This document shows, piece after piece, positions 1 through 7,267 of a DNA stretch of 27,155 nucleotides. Each line of letters begins with the position of its first letter. Position 1 is the first letter of the stretch. This DNA comes from CAZCZR01 sp964503455. GTDB taxonomy: Bacteria > Bacillota > Clostridia > UBA1381. The notes under the pieces are model-generated. The model searched no databases. It was not told the origin of the DNA and worked only from the letters and a program-made list of their open reading frames with translations. The position numbers and the translations under genes were made by a program. The stretch lies in the NCBI GenBank assembly GCA_964503455.1, contig CAZCZR010000013.1:1-27155 (forward strand). Direction: 5' to 3'.

Positions 1-44
1 CGGTAAAACGGCATAAAGCAGCGTTTACGGGAAAATATCCGAAT

Positions 45-80
45 AAAAAAGCCTTCTGCGGATCCGTTTCTCCGCAAAAG
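45..80 (-). terminator. Rho-independent terminator of the fprA-hrb operon
   Basis: Read on the minus strand, CTTTTGCGGA (80-71) pairs with TCCGCAGAAG (62-53) over 10 bp with one G-U pair around an 8-nt loop. A GC and six T residues (50-45) follow. It lies about 140 nt past the stop codon of the flavin reductase-rubredoxin gene, the last gene of its minus-strand unit. Confidence 0.8.
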
Positions 81-182
81 ACTTTATATATTCAATTGAT
101 TTTTATGATCTCGAAACCCTAACAAGCCTCTTTTGCGGCGAATACGGACATTCTTAGATCTTAACGGCGGGTGCGCCGGCGT

Positions 183-220
183 CCGCCCCGATTTTAACGC
201 TATCGGCGCGGTGCTTTTTT
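183..220 (+). terminator. Plus-strand terminator-like hairpin facing hrb
   Basis: CCGCCCCGAT (183-192) pairs with ATCGGCGCGG (202-211) with one mismatch, and TGC plus six T residues (215-220) follow on the plus strand. It would stop transcription arriving from the left, toward hrb. No plus-strand gene is visible in the first 180 bases, so the transcript it would end lies outside the window or does not exist. Confidence 0.45.
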
Positions 221-221
221 A

Positions 222-839
222 TCAATTGCCTATCGGCTCAAAATCCTCTGCTCCGTGCTTGCATATGGGACACACAAAATCGGGCGGAAGAGTATCGCCC
301 TCGTAGACATATCCGCAGATCTTGCAGACATAGCCCTTCTTCCCTGAATTTTCGGTCTTTTCAGGCTTTGGCTTTATGTTTTCGAGGTAATAGCTGTAGG
401 TAACGGACCTTTTATCCGAGAGTGTTTTCGCGTCAATAACGTCCGCGATAAAAAGCAGATGCGTGCCGCAATCAACAGTATTTACGACTTCGCAGGACAG
501 ATACGCGTTTGAGTATTGAGTAAGGTACAAAAGTCCGTTTTCGCTCTCGGCAGTATAGCCGCAGCCGTCAAGCTTGTCCGACCTTCTGCCCGAGGCGAAG
601 CCGAAGCGCTTAAACACTTCAAACGGAGCGTCCTCGGACAGCACCGACACATTGAATCTGCCTGTTTCGGCGATCATCTCGCACGTATAGTTAGTCTTGT
701 TCACCGCCACGGTCACGCGGTTTGGATTTGACGTCACCTGTCCGACGGTGTTTACGATACAGCCGTTTTCCTTGTACTCGTTCTTTGCCGTAAGCACGAA
801 CAGTCCGTAGCTTAGCTTGTACATTGCTGTTTTATCCAT
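222..839 (-). CDS. hrb: High-molecular-weight rubredoxin (flavin reductase domain plus rubredoxin domain)
   Basis: The 205-residue protein has an N-terminal FMN-binding flavin reductase-like domain (about residues 1-155) and a C-terminal rubredoxin domain. The iron ligands are visible as Cys172 and Cys175 (CKICGY) and Cys190 and Cys193 (CPICKHG). The loop between the cysteine pairs is short, as in rubrerythrin-type rubredoxins. In acetogens such as Moorella this architecture (Hrb) passes electrons from NAD(P)H to a flavodiiron protein in the cytoplasm. The gene lies only 4 nt after the flavodiiron stop codon, and its SD sequence AAGGAG overlaps that gene's end, so co-expression is very likely. 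ATG 839 sits about 10 nt after the SD. Electron donation to the neighbouring FprA is inferred from family and context. Confidence 0.9.
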   Translation of the reverse strand: MDKTAMYKLSYGLFVLTAKNEYKENGCIVNTVGQVTSNPNRVTVAVNKTNYTCEMIAETGRFNVSVLSEDAPFEVFKRFGFASGRRSDKLDGCGYTAESENGLLYLTQYSNAYLSCEVVNTVDCGTHLLFIADVIDAKTLSDKRSVTYSYYLENIKPKPEKTENSGKKGYVCKICGYVYEGDTLPPDFVCPICKHGAEDFEPIGN

Positions 840-843
840 ATTA

Positions 844-2046
844 TCACGCTCCTTGATTGACCGAGTCCGCTATCTCATCCGCCATTTTCTCCAAAAGCTC
901 CTCTGTTGCCGCGTTGACGGTCGATTTAATATTGATTCTTGTTTCGAGTATCGTTGTGTTTTTGAGCGGCTCAAGAATTGCCGCCATTTGCTTTGCCGCT
1001 GTGGCTGCCCAAGTGCCGTTGTCGATAAGGGCGATTGTGCGGTTTTGCAGGTTGTGGGCGGCTATTTCGTGAAGCAGCGTTTCCATAGGCGGGAATATGC
1101 CCGCATTATAGGTGGACGACGCGAACACGATATGACTGCATCGAAAAGCCTCCGACACGATATACGACGGATGCGTCACCGACACATCGTATACCCTTAT
1201 GCCCTTTATTCCCCTGTCCGCAAGCTTTGAAGCAAGAATGTCCGCCGCGTTAGCCGTGCCGCCGTAAACCGAGCCGTAAGCGATCATGACAGCTCTGTCC
1301 TCCGGCTCGTAAGCGCTCCATTTCATATACTTTCCGACAAACTCGCCGATATTTTCTCTCCATACCGGACCGTGCAGCGGACAGAGCATATTTATTTTCA
1401 GCGCGGATGCTTTCTTTAAAAGCGCCGCTGTCTGAACACCGTATTTTCCGACAATATTCGTGTAATAGCGTCTTGCCTCCGTCATGTCAAAGTCCGTTTC
1501 GTCAGCGAAAATATTGCCAGAGATCGCCCCGAAGGTGCCGAACGCGTCAGCCGAGAACAGTATTCCGTCGGTGCTGTCATAGGTCACCATAGTTTCCGGC
1601 CAGTGTACCATCGGAGCCATTACGAAGGTAAGGGTGCGTCTGCCAAGCTCAAGAGTGTCGCCCTCTTTTACGGCAACGCTTTCAAAATCCGCGATGTCGG
1701 GGAAGAACTGCTTTATCATATTAAGCGCCTTCGCGTTCGTGACAACAACAGCCTCCGGCCACAGACGCAGCACCTCGGCAAGCGAAGCCGCGTGGTCGGG
1801 CTCCATATGGTTTATTATAATATAATCAAGCCTTCTGCCGCCGAGGACGTGAGCGATATTTTCCGTAAGCTGCCGTGTCACGGCAGCATCGGCAGCGTCC
1901 AAAAGAGCGGTCTTTTCATCGGTAATGACATATGAATTGTATGACACGCCCGAGGGTATGGGGTAGACATTTTCAAACAGCGCCAGCCGTCTGTCGCTTG
2001 CGCCGACCCAGTAAAGCTCCTCCGCTATCTTTTTTGTATTGTGCAT
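844..2046 (-). CDS. fprA: Flavodiiron protein (O2/NO reductase, FprA type)
   Basis: The protein has a metallo-beta-lactamase-like diiron domain (about residues 1-245) followed by a flavodoxin domain (about 250-400), the two-domain class A layout. All expected diiron ligands are present: His80, Glu82 and Asp84 (HMEPDH, with His85), His148 (VHWPE), Asp167 (SADAFG) and His225 (PLHGPVW). The FMN loop YGSVYGGTANAA follows. Such enzymes reduce O2 to water or NO to N2O and protect anaerobes. An upstream in-frame ATG at 2055 directly abuts the SD GGAG. The ATG at 2046, 9 nt after it, is therefore the better start and gives 400 residues. It is the first gene of a two-gene unit with hrb, with a good sigma-A type promoter about 45 nt upstream. 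Confidence 0.93.
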   Translation of the reverse strand: MHNTKKIAEELYWVGASDRRLALFENVYPIPSGVSYNSYVITDEKTALLDAADAAVTRQLTENIAHVLGGRRLDYIIINHMEPDHAASLAEVLRLWPEAVVVTNAKALNMIKQFFPDIADFESVAVKEGDTLELGRRTLTFVMAPMVHWPETMVTYDSTDGILFSADAFGTFGAISGNIFADETDFDMTEARRYYTNIVGKYGVQTAALLKKASALKINMLCPLHGPVWRENIGEFVGKYMKWSAYEPEDRAVMIAYGSVYGGTANAADILASKLADRGIKGIRVYDVSVTHPSYIVSEAFRCSHIVFASSTYNAGIFPPMETLLHEIAAHNLQNRTIALIDNGTWAATAAKQMAAILEPLKNTTILETRINIKSTVNAATEELLEKMADEIADSVNQGA

Positions 2047-2089
2047 TGTAATCATCTCCGTTAAAATTCTGTCAAAGCTTTATAGCTGT

Positions 2090-2119
2090 ATTATACACCC
2101 GATATATGCCATCTGTCAA
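2090..2119 (-). promoter_or_regulatory. Sigma-A type promoter of fprA-hrb
   Basis: On the minus strand a consensus -35 TTGACA (2119-2114), an 18-nt spacer and a consensus -10 TATAAT (2095-2090) precede fprA. No Rex-like operator or other clear palindrome overlaps it. Confidence 0.75.
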
Positions 2120-2136
2120 TAGGCAGGATGTATTAA

Positions 2137-3936
2137 TTATTCGTTCAAAAGGTCATCCATTTCATCCGTGAGCCTTGCGAAAAGCTCCAAAGCGTCTGAC
2201 ACGGGTTTTTGCGAGGTCATGTCCACGCCGGCGGTTTTTAAAAGCTCCACGGGCGTTTTTGAGCAGCCGCCCTTAAGGAATGAGAGGTAGTCCGCCACAG
2301 CAGTCTCCCCCTCGGAGAGGATCCGCTGTGAAAGCGCTATCGCCGCAGAATATCCCGTTGCGTACTGGTACACGTAGTAATCATAGTAAAAATGCGGTAT
2401 CCGCGCCCATTCATACGCAATATCCGTGTCAATCGTCATATCATCGCCGAAGTACAGCTTGTTCAGATCATAATACAGCTTGCACAGCGCGTCGGCGTTA
2501 AGGCTTTCGCCTCGCTCGGCGCGCCGGTTTATCTCAAGCTCAAACTCGGCGAACATCGTCTGGCGGTAAAGAGTGGTGCGGAACTGTTCGAGGAAGTAGT
2601 TTATCAGGTACGCTTTTTTGCGCCTGTCGGAGGTGTTTTTAAGCAGATACTGCATCAAAAGCGCCTCGTTGCACGTTGAAGCGACCTCCGCCACAAAAAT
2701 AACATAGTCCGAATACACCACCGGCTGATTATTGTTCGAGAAGTACGAGTGTATCGCGTGACCCATTTCATGAGCGAGAGTGAACATGGAGTCAAGGCGG
2801 TCGTTGTAGTTCAAAAGCACATAAGGATGCACTCTTGCGCCCGCCGAATACGCTCCGCTGCGCTTGCCCTTATTTTCGTACACGTCTATCCAGCCCTCGG
2901 AAAATCCCTTGTCAAGCACAGCCAGATACTCATCGCCCATAACGGACAGCGCTTCACGCACTGTCTTTTTTGCGTCCTCGAAGCTTATCTTCTCATCCGC
3001 GTCGGCAACTATCGGCGCGTACAGGTCATACATATGCAGCTCGTCAAGTCCCATAAGCTTTTTTCTGAGCCGCACATACTTGTACATAGGCTCCATATCT
3101 GCGCGGACTGCCGATATGAGGTTTTCGTACACCTCGACAGGCACGTTTGAGGAGTCAAGAGAAGCTTCAAGCGTGGAACCGTAGCGTCTTGCCCTTGCTG
3201 AGAATATCAGCTGCTTCACCTGCGCCGAAAGCATTGCGGCAGCTGTGTTTTTGTACGCCTTGTAAGATGAGTACATGGACTCGAAGGCGTTTTTGCGAAG
3301 CACGCGGTCGGGCGAGTTCATAAGCGAGATGTAAGTGCCGTGGGTCACAGTGCGGACGTTTCCGTCCGAATCGGCGGCGGGAGGGAAGGTAAGATCGGCG
3401 TCGGCGAACATCGAATAGATATTCTCCGGCGACTGCGCGCTGTCAGAGGCAAGAGCCAGTATGCGCTCCTCCGCGTCTGAAAGAACGTGCGCCTTTTTGC
3501 GGCGGATGTTTTCTATGTGAGTGCGGTATACCTCAAGCTGCGGCTCTTCATTGAAGAAGCGCTCAAGCACCTCGTCATCGGGAGCCGTTATCTCCGGCGT
3601 GTCAAAAGACGTAAGCGGAAAAAGCTCGGCAAAGGCCGCCGACAGCTCATCGCACATAGCCTGATATACGGGATTTGCCGTGTCCTCGTCAAGTCTGCGC
3701 TGGGCGTAGTTTAAAAGCGAGTCGATCAAAACCGACAGCTCGTCCGAAAGACGCAGATATTTTAAAAGGCTGTCCGCGCTTTCGCAAAGCTTTCCCCTGA
3801 ATCCCGAAAGTATCGGTCCGAAGCTCTTGAGCCGTTCAAGATCCGCCCGCCACAGCTCGTCCGCAGTGTATATGTCCTCAATTTTCCACATATATTTTTT
3901 ATCCGCATCGCACCTTGAAGGGATAGTATTTGCCAT
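2137..3936 (-). CDS. pepF: Oligoendopeptidase F (M3B zinc metallopeptidase)
   Basis: The 599-residue protein matches the length and layout of PepF: a helical N-terminal half and a C-terminal zinc peptidase domain. The zinc site HEMGH is at residues 389-393, within TLAHEMGHAIHS. The third ligand is probably Glu417 in FVAEVASTCNE. No signal peptide is seen, so it should be cytosolic and cleave short peptides. ATG 3936 follows an AAAGGA SD by about 11 nt. It starts 23 nt downstream of the degenerate GGDEF gene, with no separate promoter seen in the gap. It may therefore still be transcribed from the promoter at 4674-4702. No convincing terminator was found before fprA. Confidence 0.93.
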   Translation of the reverse strand: MANTIPSRCDADKKYMWKIEDIYTADELWRADLERLKSFGPILSGFRGKLCESADSLLKYLRLSDELSVLIDSLLNYAQRRLDEDTANPVYQAMCDELSAAFAELFPLTSFDTPEITAPDDEVLERFFNEEPQLEVYRTHIENIRRKKAHVLSDAEERILALASDSAQSPENIYSMFADADLTFPPAADSDGNVRTVTHGTYISLMNSPDRVLRKNAFESMYSSYKAYKNTAAAMLSAQVKQLIFSARARRYGSTLEASLDSSNVPVEVYENLISAVRADMEPMYKYVRLRKKLMGLDELHMYDLYAPIVADADEKISFEDAKKTVREALSVMGDEYLAVLDKGFSEGWIDVYENKGKRSGAYSAGARVHPYVLLNYNDRLDSMFTLAHEMGHAIHSYFSNNNQPVVYSDYVIFVAEVASTCNEALLMQYLLKNTSDRRKKAYLINYFLEQFRTTLYRQTMFAEFELEINRRAERGESLNADALCKLYYDLNKLYFGDDMTIDTDIAYEWARIPHFYYDYYVYQYATGYSAAIALSQRILSEGETAVADYLSFLKGGCSKTPVELLKTAGVDMTSQKPVSDALELFARLTDEMDDLLNE

Positions 3937-3959
3937 TATATTCCGGTCCTTTCATATAT

Positions 3960-4582
3960 TTATTTTCCGTTTAATTTAAGCTTTCGCTTCCTTTTATCTT
4001 CGTACATACGCTCATCAGCGAGCTTTATCAGGCTTTCGCTCTCGATTCCCTCGTCCGGGCATACAGCCATGCCGACCGAGAAGCTTATCGGTATGCGGAT
4101 ATTGCCGCAAGCCGTTATATATTCGGACATCTGTTTAAATTCCGGCGGAGAGGGAATATCGATGCGCAGGGTGTATTCTCCGCCCGTGATAAGCGCGAGA
4201 GACGAGTTTATTCTGACTATGGAGCGCACTATTTCTTTATCAAGGTAGCGTGAGATCATAACGAATATCAGCGCGAATATTATACCCGCATAAAAAAGCA
4301 GCCGCGCCGATCGTTTCAAACGAGTCCGCCGACACGGCCAAAAGCACCGCGCCGCCGCTGTCCGTTTCCTCAAAGGAGCGCGCCGCGGCGAATACCTCTG
4401 CGATGCAATGTTCCCCGCTTTTTTTGCGCCATGACCGGCTCTATCCGCCGAAAAAGACGCTCTGACGCGGTTTCCGCAGCCTTCATGCCTCCGCGTATGA
4501 AAACTCCCGCGTTTATCATGACAAGCAGCGCAGCCACGGCAGCAAACGTCATCATAAGAAGCCTTTGTATATTCTGTTTCAT
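3960..4582 (-). pseudogene. Degenerate membrane diguanylate cyclase (GGDEF) gene
   Basis: ATG 4582 follows a GGGGG SD and opens a frame beginning MKQNIQRLLMMTFAAVAALL, a membrane segment. That frame stops after 70 residues. Removing one A from the A7 run (T7 at 4419-4425 on the plus strand) continues it into SGEHCIAEVFAAARSFEETD, a plausible sensor segment. Removing one T from the T6 run near 4291-4296 then joins a second membrane segment (LLFYAGIIFALIFVMI) and a HAMP-like linker ending EFKQMSEYI. What follows is only the end of a GGDEF domain (ISFSVGMAVCPDEG, KLADERMYEDKRKRK). The core with the GG(D/E)EF signature is absent. Two +1 shifts plus an in-frame deletion make a working cyclase very unlikely. 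Homopolymer sequencing errors could explain the shifts but not the missing core. Confidence 0.75.
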
Positions 4583-4607
4583 AGTCTTTATCCCCCTGCT
4601 TAATTTC

Positions 4608-4620
4608 GGGGGGGGGGGGG
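4608..4620. repeat. G13 homopolymer tract
   Basis: Thirteen consecutive G residues on the plus strand (C13 on the minus strand) lie in the leader of the degenerate GGDEF gene, between its promoter and its SD. It is by far the longest G run in the window. Its length may be unreliable. Confidence 0.9.
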
Positions 4621-4673
4621 TGCATTTTTAAAAAATAATGTATTTTATGCATCCCCATTATATATTTTACTAT

Positions 4674-4702
4674 ATAGTAGCATATTTTATTAAATTTGTC
4701 AA
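4674..4702 (-). promoter_or_regulatory. Promoter of the degenerate GGDEF gene and pepF
   Basis: On the minus strand -35 TTGACA (4702-4697), a 17-nt spacer and -10 TACTAT (4679-4674). The C13 tract would lie about 50 nt into the transcript. This is the nearest promoter seen for pepF. Confidence 0.7.
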
Positions 4703-4853
4703 TCCCAAAATATGAGAAAACACGGCGCAGACCGCCGGTCTTGATTCCATGCCGTGCGCTGCGGCGGGCCGAAGCGGCATCAGACGCGTATACTTTAAAG
4801 GACGGTTACAGAATGTTCATTCGTACAAAAGCAGATTTGACTGTATTTTTGTA

Positions 4854-4882
4854 TTGCAATTATTTGCGGATAGGTGTATAAT
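4854..4882 (+). promoter_or_regulatory. Promoter of crcB
   Basis: TTGCAA (4854-4859), a 17-nt spacer and TATAAT (4877-4882). The start site would fall near 4889, leaving a leader of under 30 nt. That is too short for a fluoride riboswitch. The stretch 4710-4850 upstream holds only a GC-rich segment with small hairpins and no recognisable gene. Confidence 0.7.
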
Positions 4883-4915
4883 TAAAAAAATCAGCATTTG
4901 CGGGAGGCGACATAT

Positions 4916-5281
4916 ATGTCTTTTTTAATGGTTGCGTTAGGGGGAGCTTTAGGAGCTTCCGGGCGATATGCGATAAGCTTACTGCCCGTGAAAAGCATAT
5001 TCCCTATATTGACCCTTATAACAAATCTCATAGGAGCGATAGTTATCGGCTTTATCGCGGGGATAGCAAGCGCGAAAGAAAACATATCGCCGAATTTGGT
5101 GCTGTTTGCAAAAACAGGGATATGCGGCGGTTTTACAACATTTTCAACGTTTTCTTTGGAAGCGTATGACTTATTCGGCGCGCGGCAATATTTATTAGGG
5201 AGCGCTTATGTATGCTTAAGCGTAGTATTTTGCATTATGGGAATATGGTGCGGTAAAAAGATCTCCATGGTTTTTATATAG
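4916..5281 (+). CDS. crcB: CrcB/Fluc fluoride ion channel
   Basis: The 121-residue protein with four predicted membrane helices is of normal size for the Fluc family, which works as a dual-topology dimer exporting fluoride across the cytoplasmic membrane. Family signatures are GGALGASGRY near the N-terminus, NLIGAIVIGF in helix 2, and GICGGFTTFSTFSLE, the helix-3 break with the Na+ site and the phenylalanine/threonine track. ATG 4916 was chosen because GGGAGG lies 8 nt upstream. An earlier in-frame codon at 4898 lacks an SD. The gene is monocistronic and converges on the yitT-type gene, and no T-rich terminator was found in the 115-nt gap between them. Confidence 0.93.
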   Translation: MSFLMVALGGALGASGRYAISLLPVKSIFPILTLITNLIGAIVIGFIAGIASAKENISPNLVLFAKTGICGGFTTFSTFSLEAYDLFGARQYLLGSAYVCLSVVFCIMGIWCGKKISMVFI

Positions 5282-5396
5282 ATCCCGTTGTTACCGTTTG
5301 CGCATACGGTGCGCCCCTGTATAATTAAAATTAAATCCGGCAGGGCGCGGCTGAAAGACTTCGGCGCGATATGCCGGAAAAGGCAAGGGACAGCGA

Positions 5397-6263
5397 TTAT
5401 CTGTCTATGACATTTTCATCGGTCCTTTTTATGTGATTGCCGATGATCTCGGAGAGATCGCTCACCGTAACGAAGGCCGATTTGTCGCTGTCGTGGATGA
5501 TATTCTTAACTATCGATATTTCCACACGGGTTATGACACAGTAGAGCAACGCCTTTTTGCCGCTCACGAGTCCCTCGCCCTCAAGCATTGTGCAGGTGCG
5601 CCCAAGCCGCTTGTATATCTCATCGGCGATCGCTTTGCCGTCATCGGTTATGACCATGATCGCCTTTGCCTGTTCAAGTCCCTCTTCAACCACGTCTATG
5701 ATCTTGAAGGTGATAAAATACGTAAGCAGGCTGTACATTGCTCTGTCCCAGCCGAAGAACAGTCCGGCGGCTCCGAAAATAATAATATTCATAATCAGAA
5801 TGACCTGACCGACCGAAAAGGATGTTTTTCTGCTTATGAGCAGCGCGACTATCTCGGTGCCGTCAAGGCAGCCGCCGTAGCGAAGGACAAGTCCGACGCC
5901 GGCGCCTAAAATGATCCCGCCGAACACAACCGCAAGCAGCTCCGTTTCGGTGACGTTCGCGACATCGCTAAACACCTCAAGCATTACGGAGAACAGAAGC
6001 ATACCGTAAATCCCGCGAACAAAAAACCACTTGCCCATCTGCTTAAAGCCGATTATAAGAAACGGCAAATTCAGCGCGATAATAAAGATACTCATGTTTA
6101 CGGGCGTCAGCTTGTCAAGTATTATGCTGATGCCGGTGATCCCGCCGTCAAGAATGGTTGACGGGATCAAAAATTCCTCCAGCGCGAACGCGGCAAGCAC
6201 CGCGCCCGCCGTTATCATCAGCATCGGAAATACATAGTCCTTGAAAATATGTTTGAATGTCAT
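5397..6263 (-). CDS. YitT family membrane protein (YitT membrane domain plus DUF2179)
   Basis: The protein of about 288 residues has five to six hydrophobic membrane segments in its first 200 residues. These include the family-typical segments FLIPSTILDGGITGISIIL and GVGLVLRYGGCLDGTEIVALL. A soluble C-terminal DUF2179 domain follows (about 205-280, from AIMVITDDGKAIADEI). The family is widespread in Firmicutes and its transport or regulatory function is not settled. The longest frame begins with GTG 6275, only 1 nt after the SD AAGGAG. ATG 6263, 13 nt after it, is preferred, though the spacing is slightly long. It is divergent from rex across about 310 bp that holds AT-rich palindromes. Confidence 0.85.
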   Translation of the reverse strand: MTFKHIFKDYVFPMLMITAGAVLAAFALEEFLIPSTILDGGITGISIILDKLTPVNMSIFIIALNLPFLIIGFKQMGKWFFVRGIYGMLLFSVMLEVFSDVANVTETELLAVVFGGIILGAGVGLVLRYGGCLDGTEIVALLISRKTSFSVGQVILIMNIIIFGAAGLFFGWDRAMYSLLTYFITFKIIDVVEEGLEQAKAIMVITDDGKAIADEIYKRLGRTCTMLEGEGLVSGKKALLYCVITRVEISIVKNIIHDSDKSAFVTVSDLSEIIGNHIKRTDENVIDR

Positions 6264-6341
6264 TTTATATAACACGCTCCTTTTTGACCGGATAGCTTCG
6301 GCTGCCGTATCACACAGCCGCGCATTTCAAACCGGCGCTAT

Positions 6342-6360
6342 TATATATGCAGCATATATA
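6342..6360. repeat. 19-nt AT-rich palindrome upstream of the yitT-type gene
   Basis: TATATATGC-A-GCATATATA is a perfect inverted repeat with 9-bp arms about a central A. It lies about 80 nt upstream of the YitT-family start in the divergent region with rex. It may be an operator or simply AT-rich promoter DNA. The rest of the 6276-6577 gap holds the rex promoter and no gene. Confidence 0.5.
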
Positions 6361-6516
6361 TTATAGTATCATAAATTCCGCAAATTGGCAAGCCTATATC
6401 GTGAAAATTTGAATTTTATCCGAACAAATGAAAAATCAGCCGCCATATGCAAAGAAACGGCAGGCAAGCCATTTTTTTAAAGGCAAAAAATTTTATATTC
6501 AGACTTTAAAACACGC

Positions 6517-6545
6517 TTTACATTTTTATAATATTGTGTTATAAT
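6517..6545 (+). promoter_or_regulatory. Promoter of rex
   Basis: TTTACA (6517-6522), a 17-nt spacer and TATAAT (6540-6545), about 30 nt upstream of the rex start codon. The -10 box lies inside the Rex-like operator. Confidence 0.75.
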
Positions 6546-6553
6546 ATTAACAA
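6536..6553 (+). promoter_or_regulatory. Probable Rex operator (autoregulation)
   Basis: The 18-mer GTGTTATAATATTAACAA fits the clostridial Rex consensus TTGTTAA-N4-TTAACAA in 7 of 7 positions of the right half and 5 of 7 of the left half. It overlaps the -10 box of the rex promoter. Rex bound here, expected at low NADH/NAD+, would block its own transcription together with the coupled downstream gene. Confidence 0.55.
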
Positions 6554-6577
6554 CAATAATTTGGGGAGAGGGAGCAA

Positions 6578-7267
6578 ATGAAATACAACGGGAAAACGGT
6601 TCCGGGAGTAGTCGTAAAAAGGCTTCCGAGATATTACAGGTATCTCGGCGAGCTTTTAAAGCAGGATATAATGCGTATATCCTCCAACGCGCTGAGCGGC
6701 AGGATGAATGTCACCGCATCTCAGATAAGACAGGATTTTAACTATTTCGGCGGTTTCGGTCAGCAGGGGTACGGATATAACGTTGAGTATCTGTATAACG
6801 CCATAGGCGAGATACTGGGTCTTAACAACAGATACAGAACCGTTATAGTGGGAGCCGGAAACCTCGGAAGAGCGCTTGCAAAGCACAGCACATTCGCGAA
6901 ACGCGGCTTCGTACTTACGGGTATTTTCGATATAGATCCGGAGCTTATCGGAAAAGTTATAAACAATGTGGAAATCATGCCTATGTCTGAAATCGACAGG
7001 TTCATGGAGGAAAATGAGGTCGATATAGCTATCCTCGCGGTACCCAAGACAGCGGTTCAGGGAGCGGCGGACAGGCTTATAGCAAACGGCATTAAGGGTC
7101 TTTTGAACTTTTCTTACGCGGAGATCAACACAGAAAACAAGCATATTGTGATCGAGAACGTCCATCTTTCCGATGCTTTGATGACGCTTTCATGCGAGAT
7201 AAAGCAAATGGAGGAGAACGGCGGGTATGACGAAGCCGAAGAAACGGAACAGGGAGTTCGGGCATGA
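6578..7267 (+). CDS. rex: Redox-sensing transcriptional repressor Rex
   Basis: The 229-residue protein has the N-terminal winged helix of Rex (about 1-80; RLPRYYRYLGELL and ASQIRQDFNYFGGFGQQGYGY). A Rossmann NAD(H)-binding domain follows, with the GxGxxG motif at residues 92-97 (VIVGAGNLG), and it ends in a helix for domain swapping. Rex dimers bind DNA in the NAD+ state and release it when NADH rises, controlling fermentation and respiration genes. The C-terminus (EENGGYDEAEETEQGVRA) is somewhat extended and acidic. The SD GGGGAGAGGGAG precedes ATG 6578. The last 4 nt overlap the next start codon (ATGA), so translation of the two genes is probably coupled. Confidence 0.96.
   Translation: MKYNGKTVPGVVVKRLPRYYRYLGELLKQDIMRISSNALSGRMNVTASQIRQDFNYFGGFGQQGYGYNVEYLYNAIGEILGLNNRYRTVIVGAGNLGRALAKHSTFAKRGFVLTGIFDIDPELIGKVINNVEIMPMSEIDRFMEENEVDIAILAVPKTAVQGAADRLIANGIKGLLNFSYAEINTENKHIVIENVHLSDALMTLSCEIKQMEENGGYDEAEETEQGVRA

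Noticed and set aside
4710..4850. Fluoride riboswitch upstream of crcB
   Set aside because: The GC-rich segment lacks the GAUGG/UUCGCC pattern of the crcB motif and lies upstream of the best promoter.
4696..4881. Plus-strand open frame of 61 codons before crcB
   Set aside because: It has no ribosome binding site, contains the crcB promoter, and its product shows no recognisable composition or motif.
5282..5396. Hairpin GCGCCCCTG / CAGGGCGC between crcB and the yitT-type gene as a terminator
   Set aside because: The loop is over 20 nt, the stem has a bulge, and no T-run follows on either strand.
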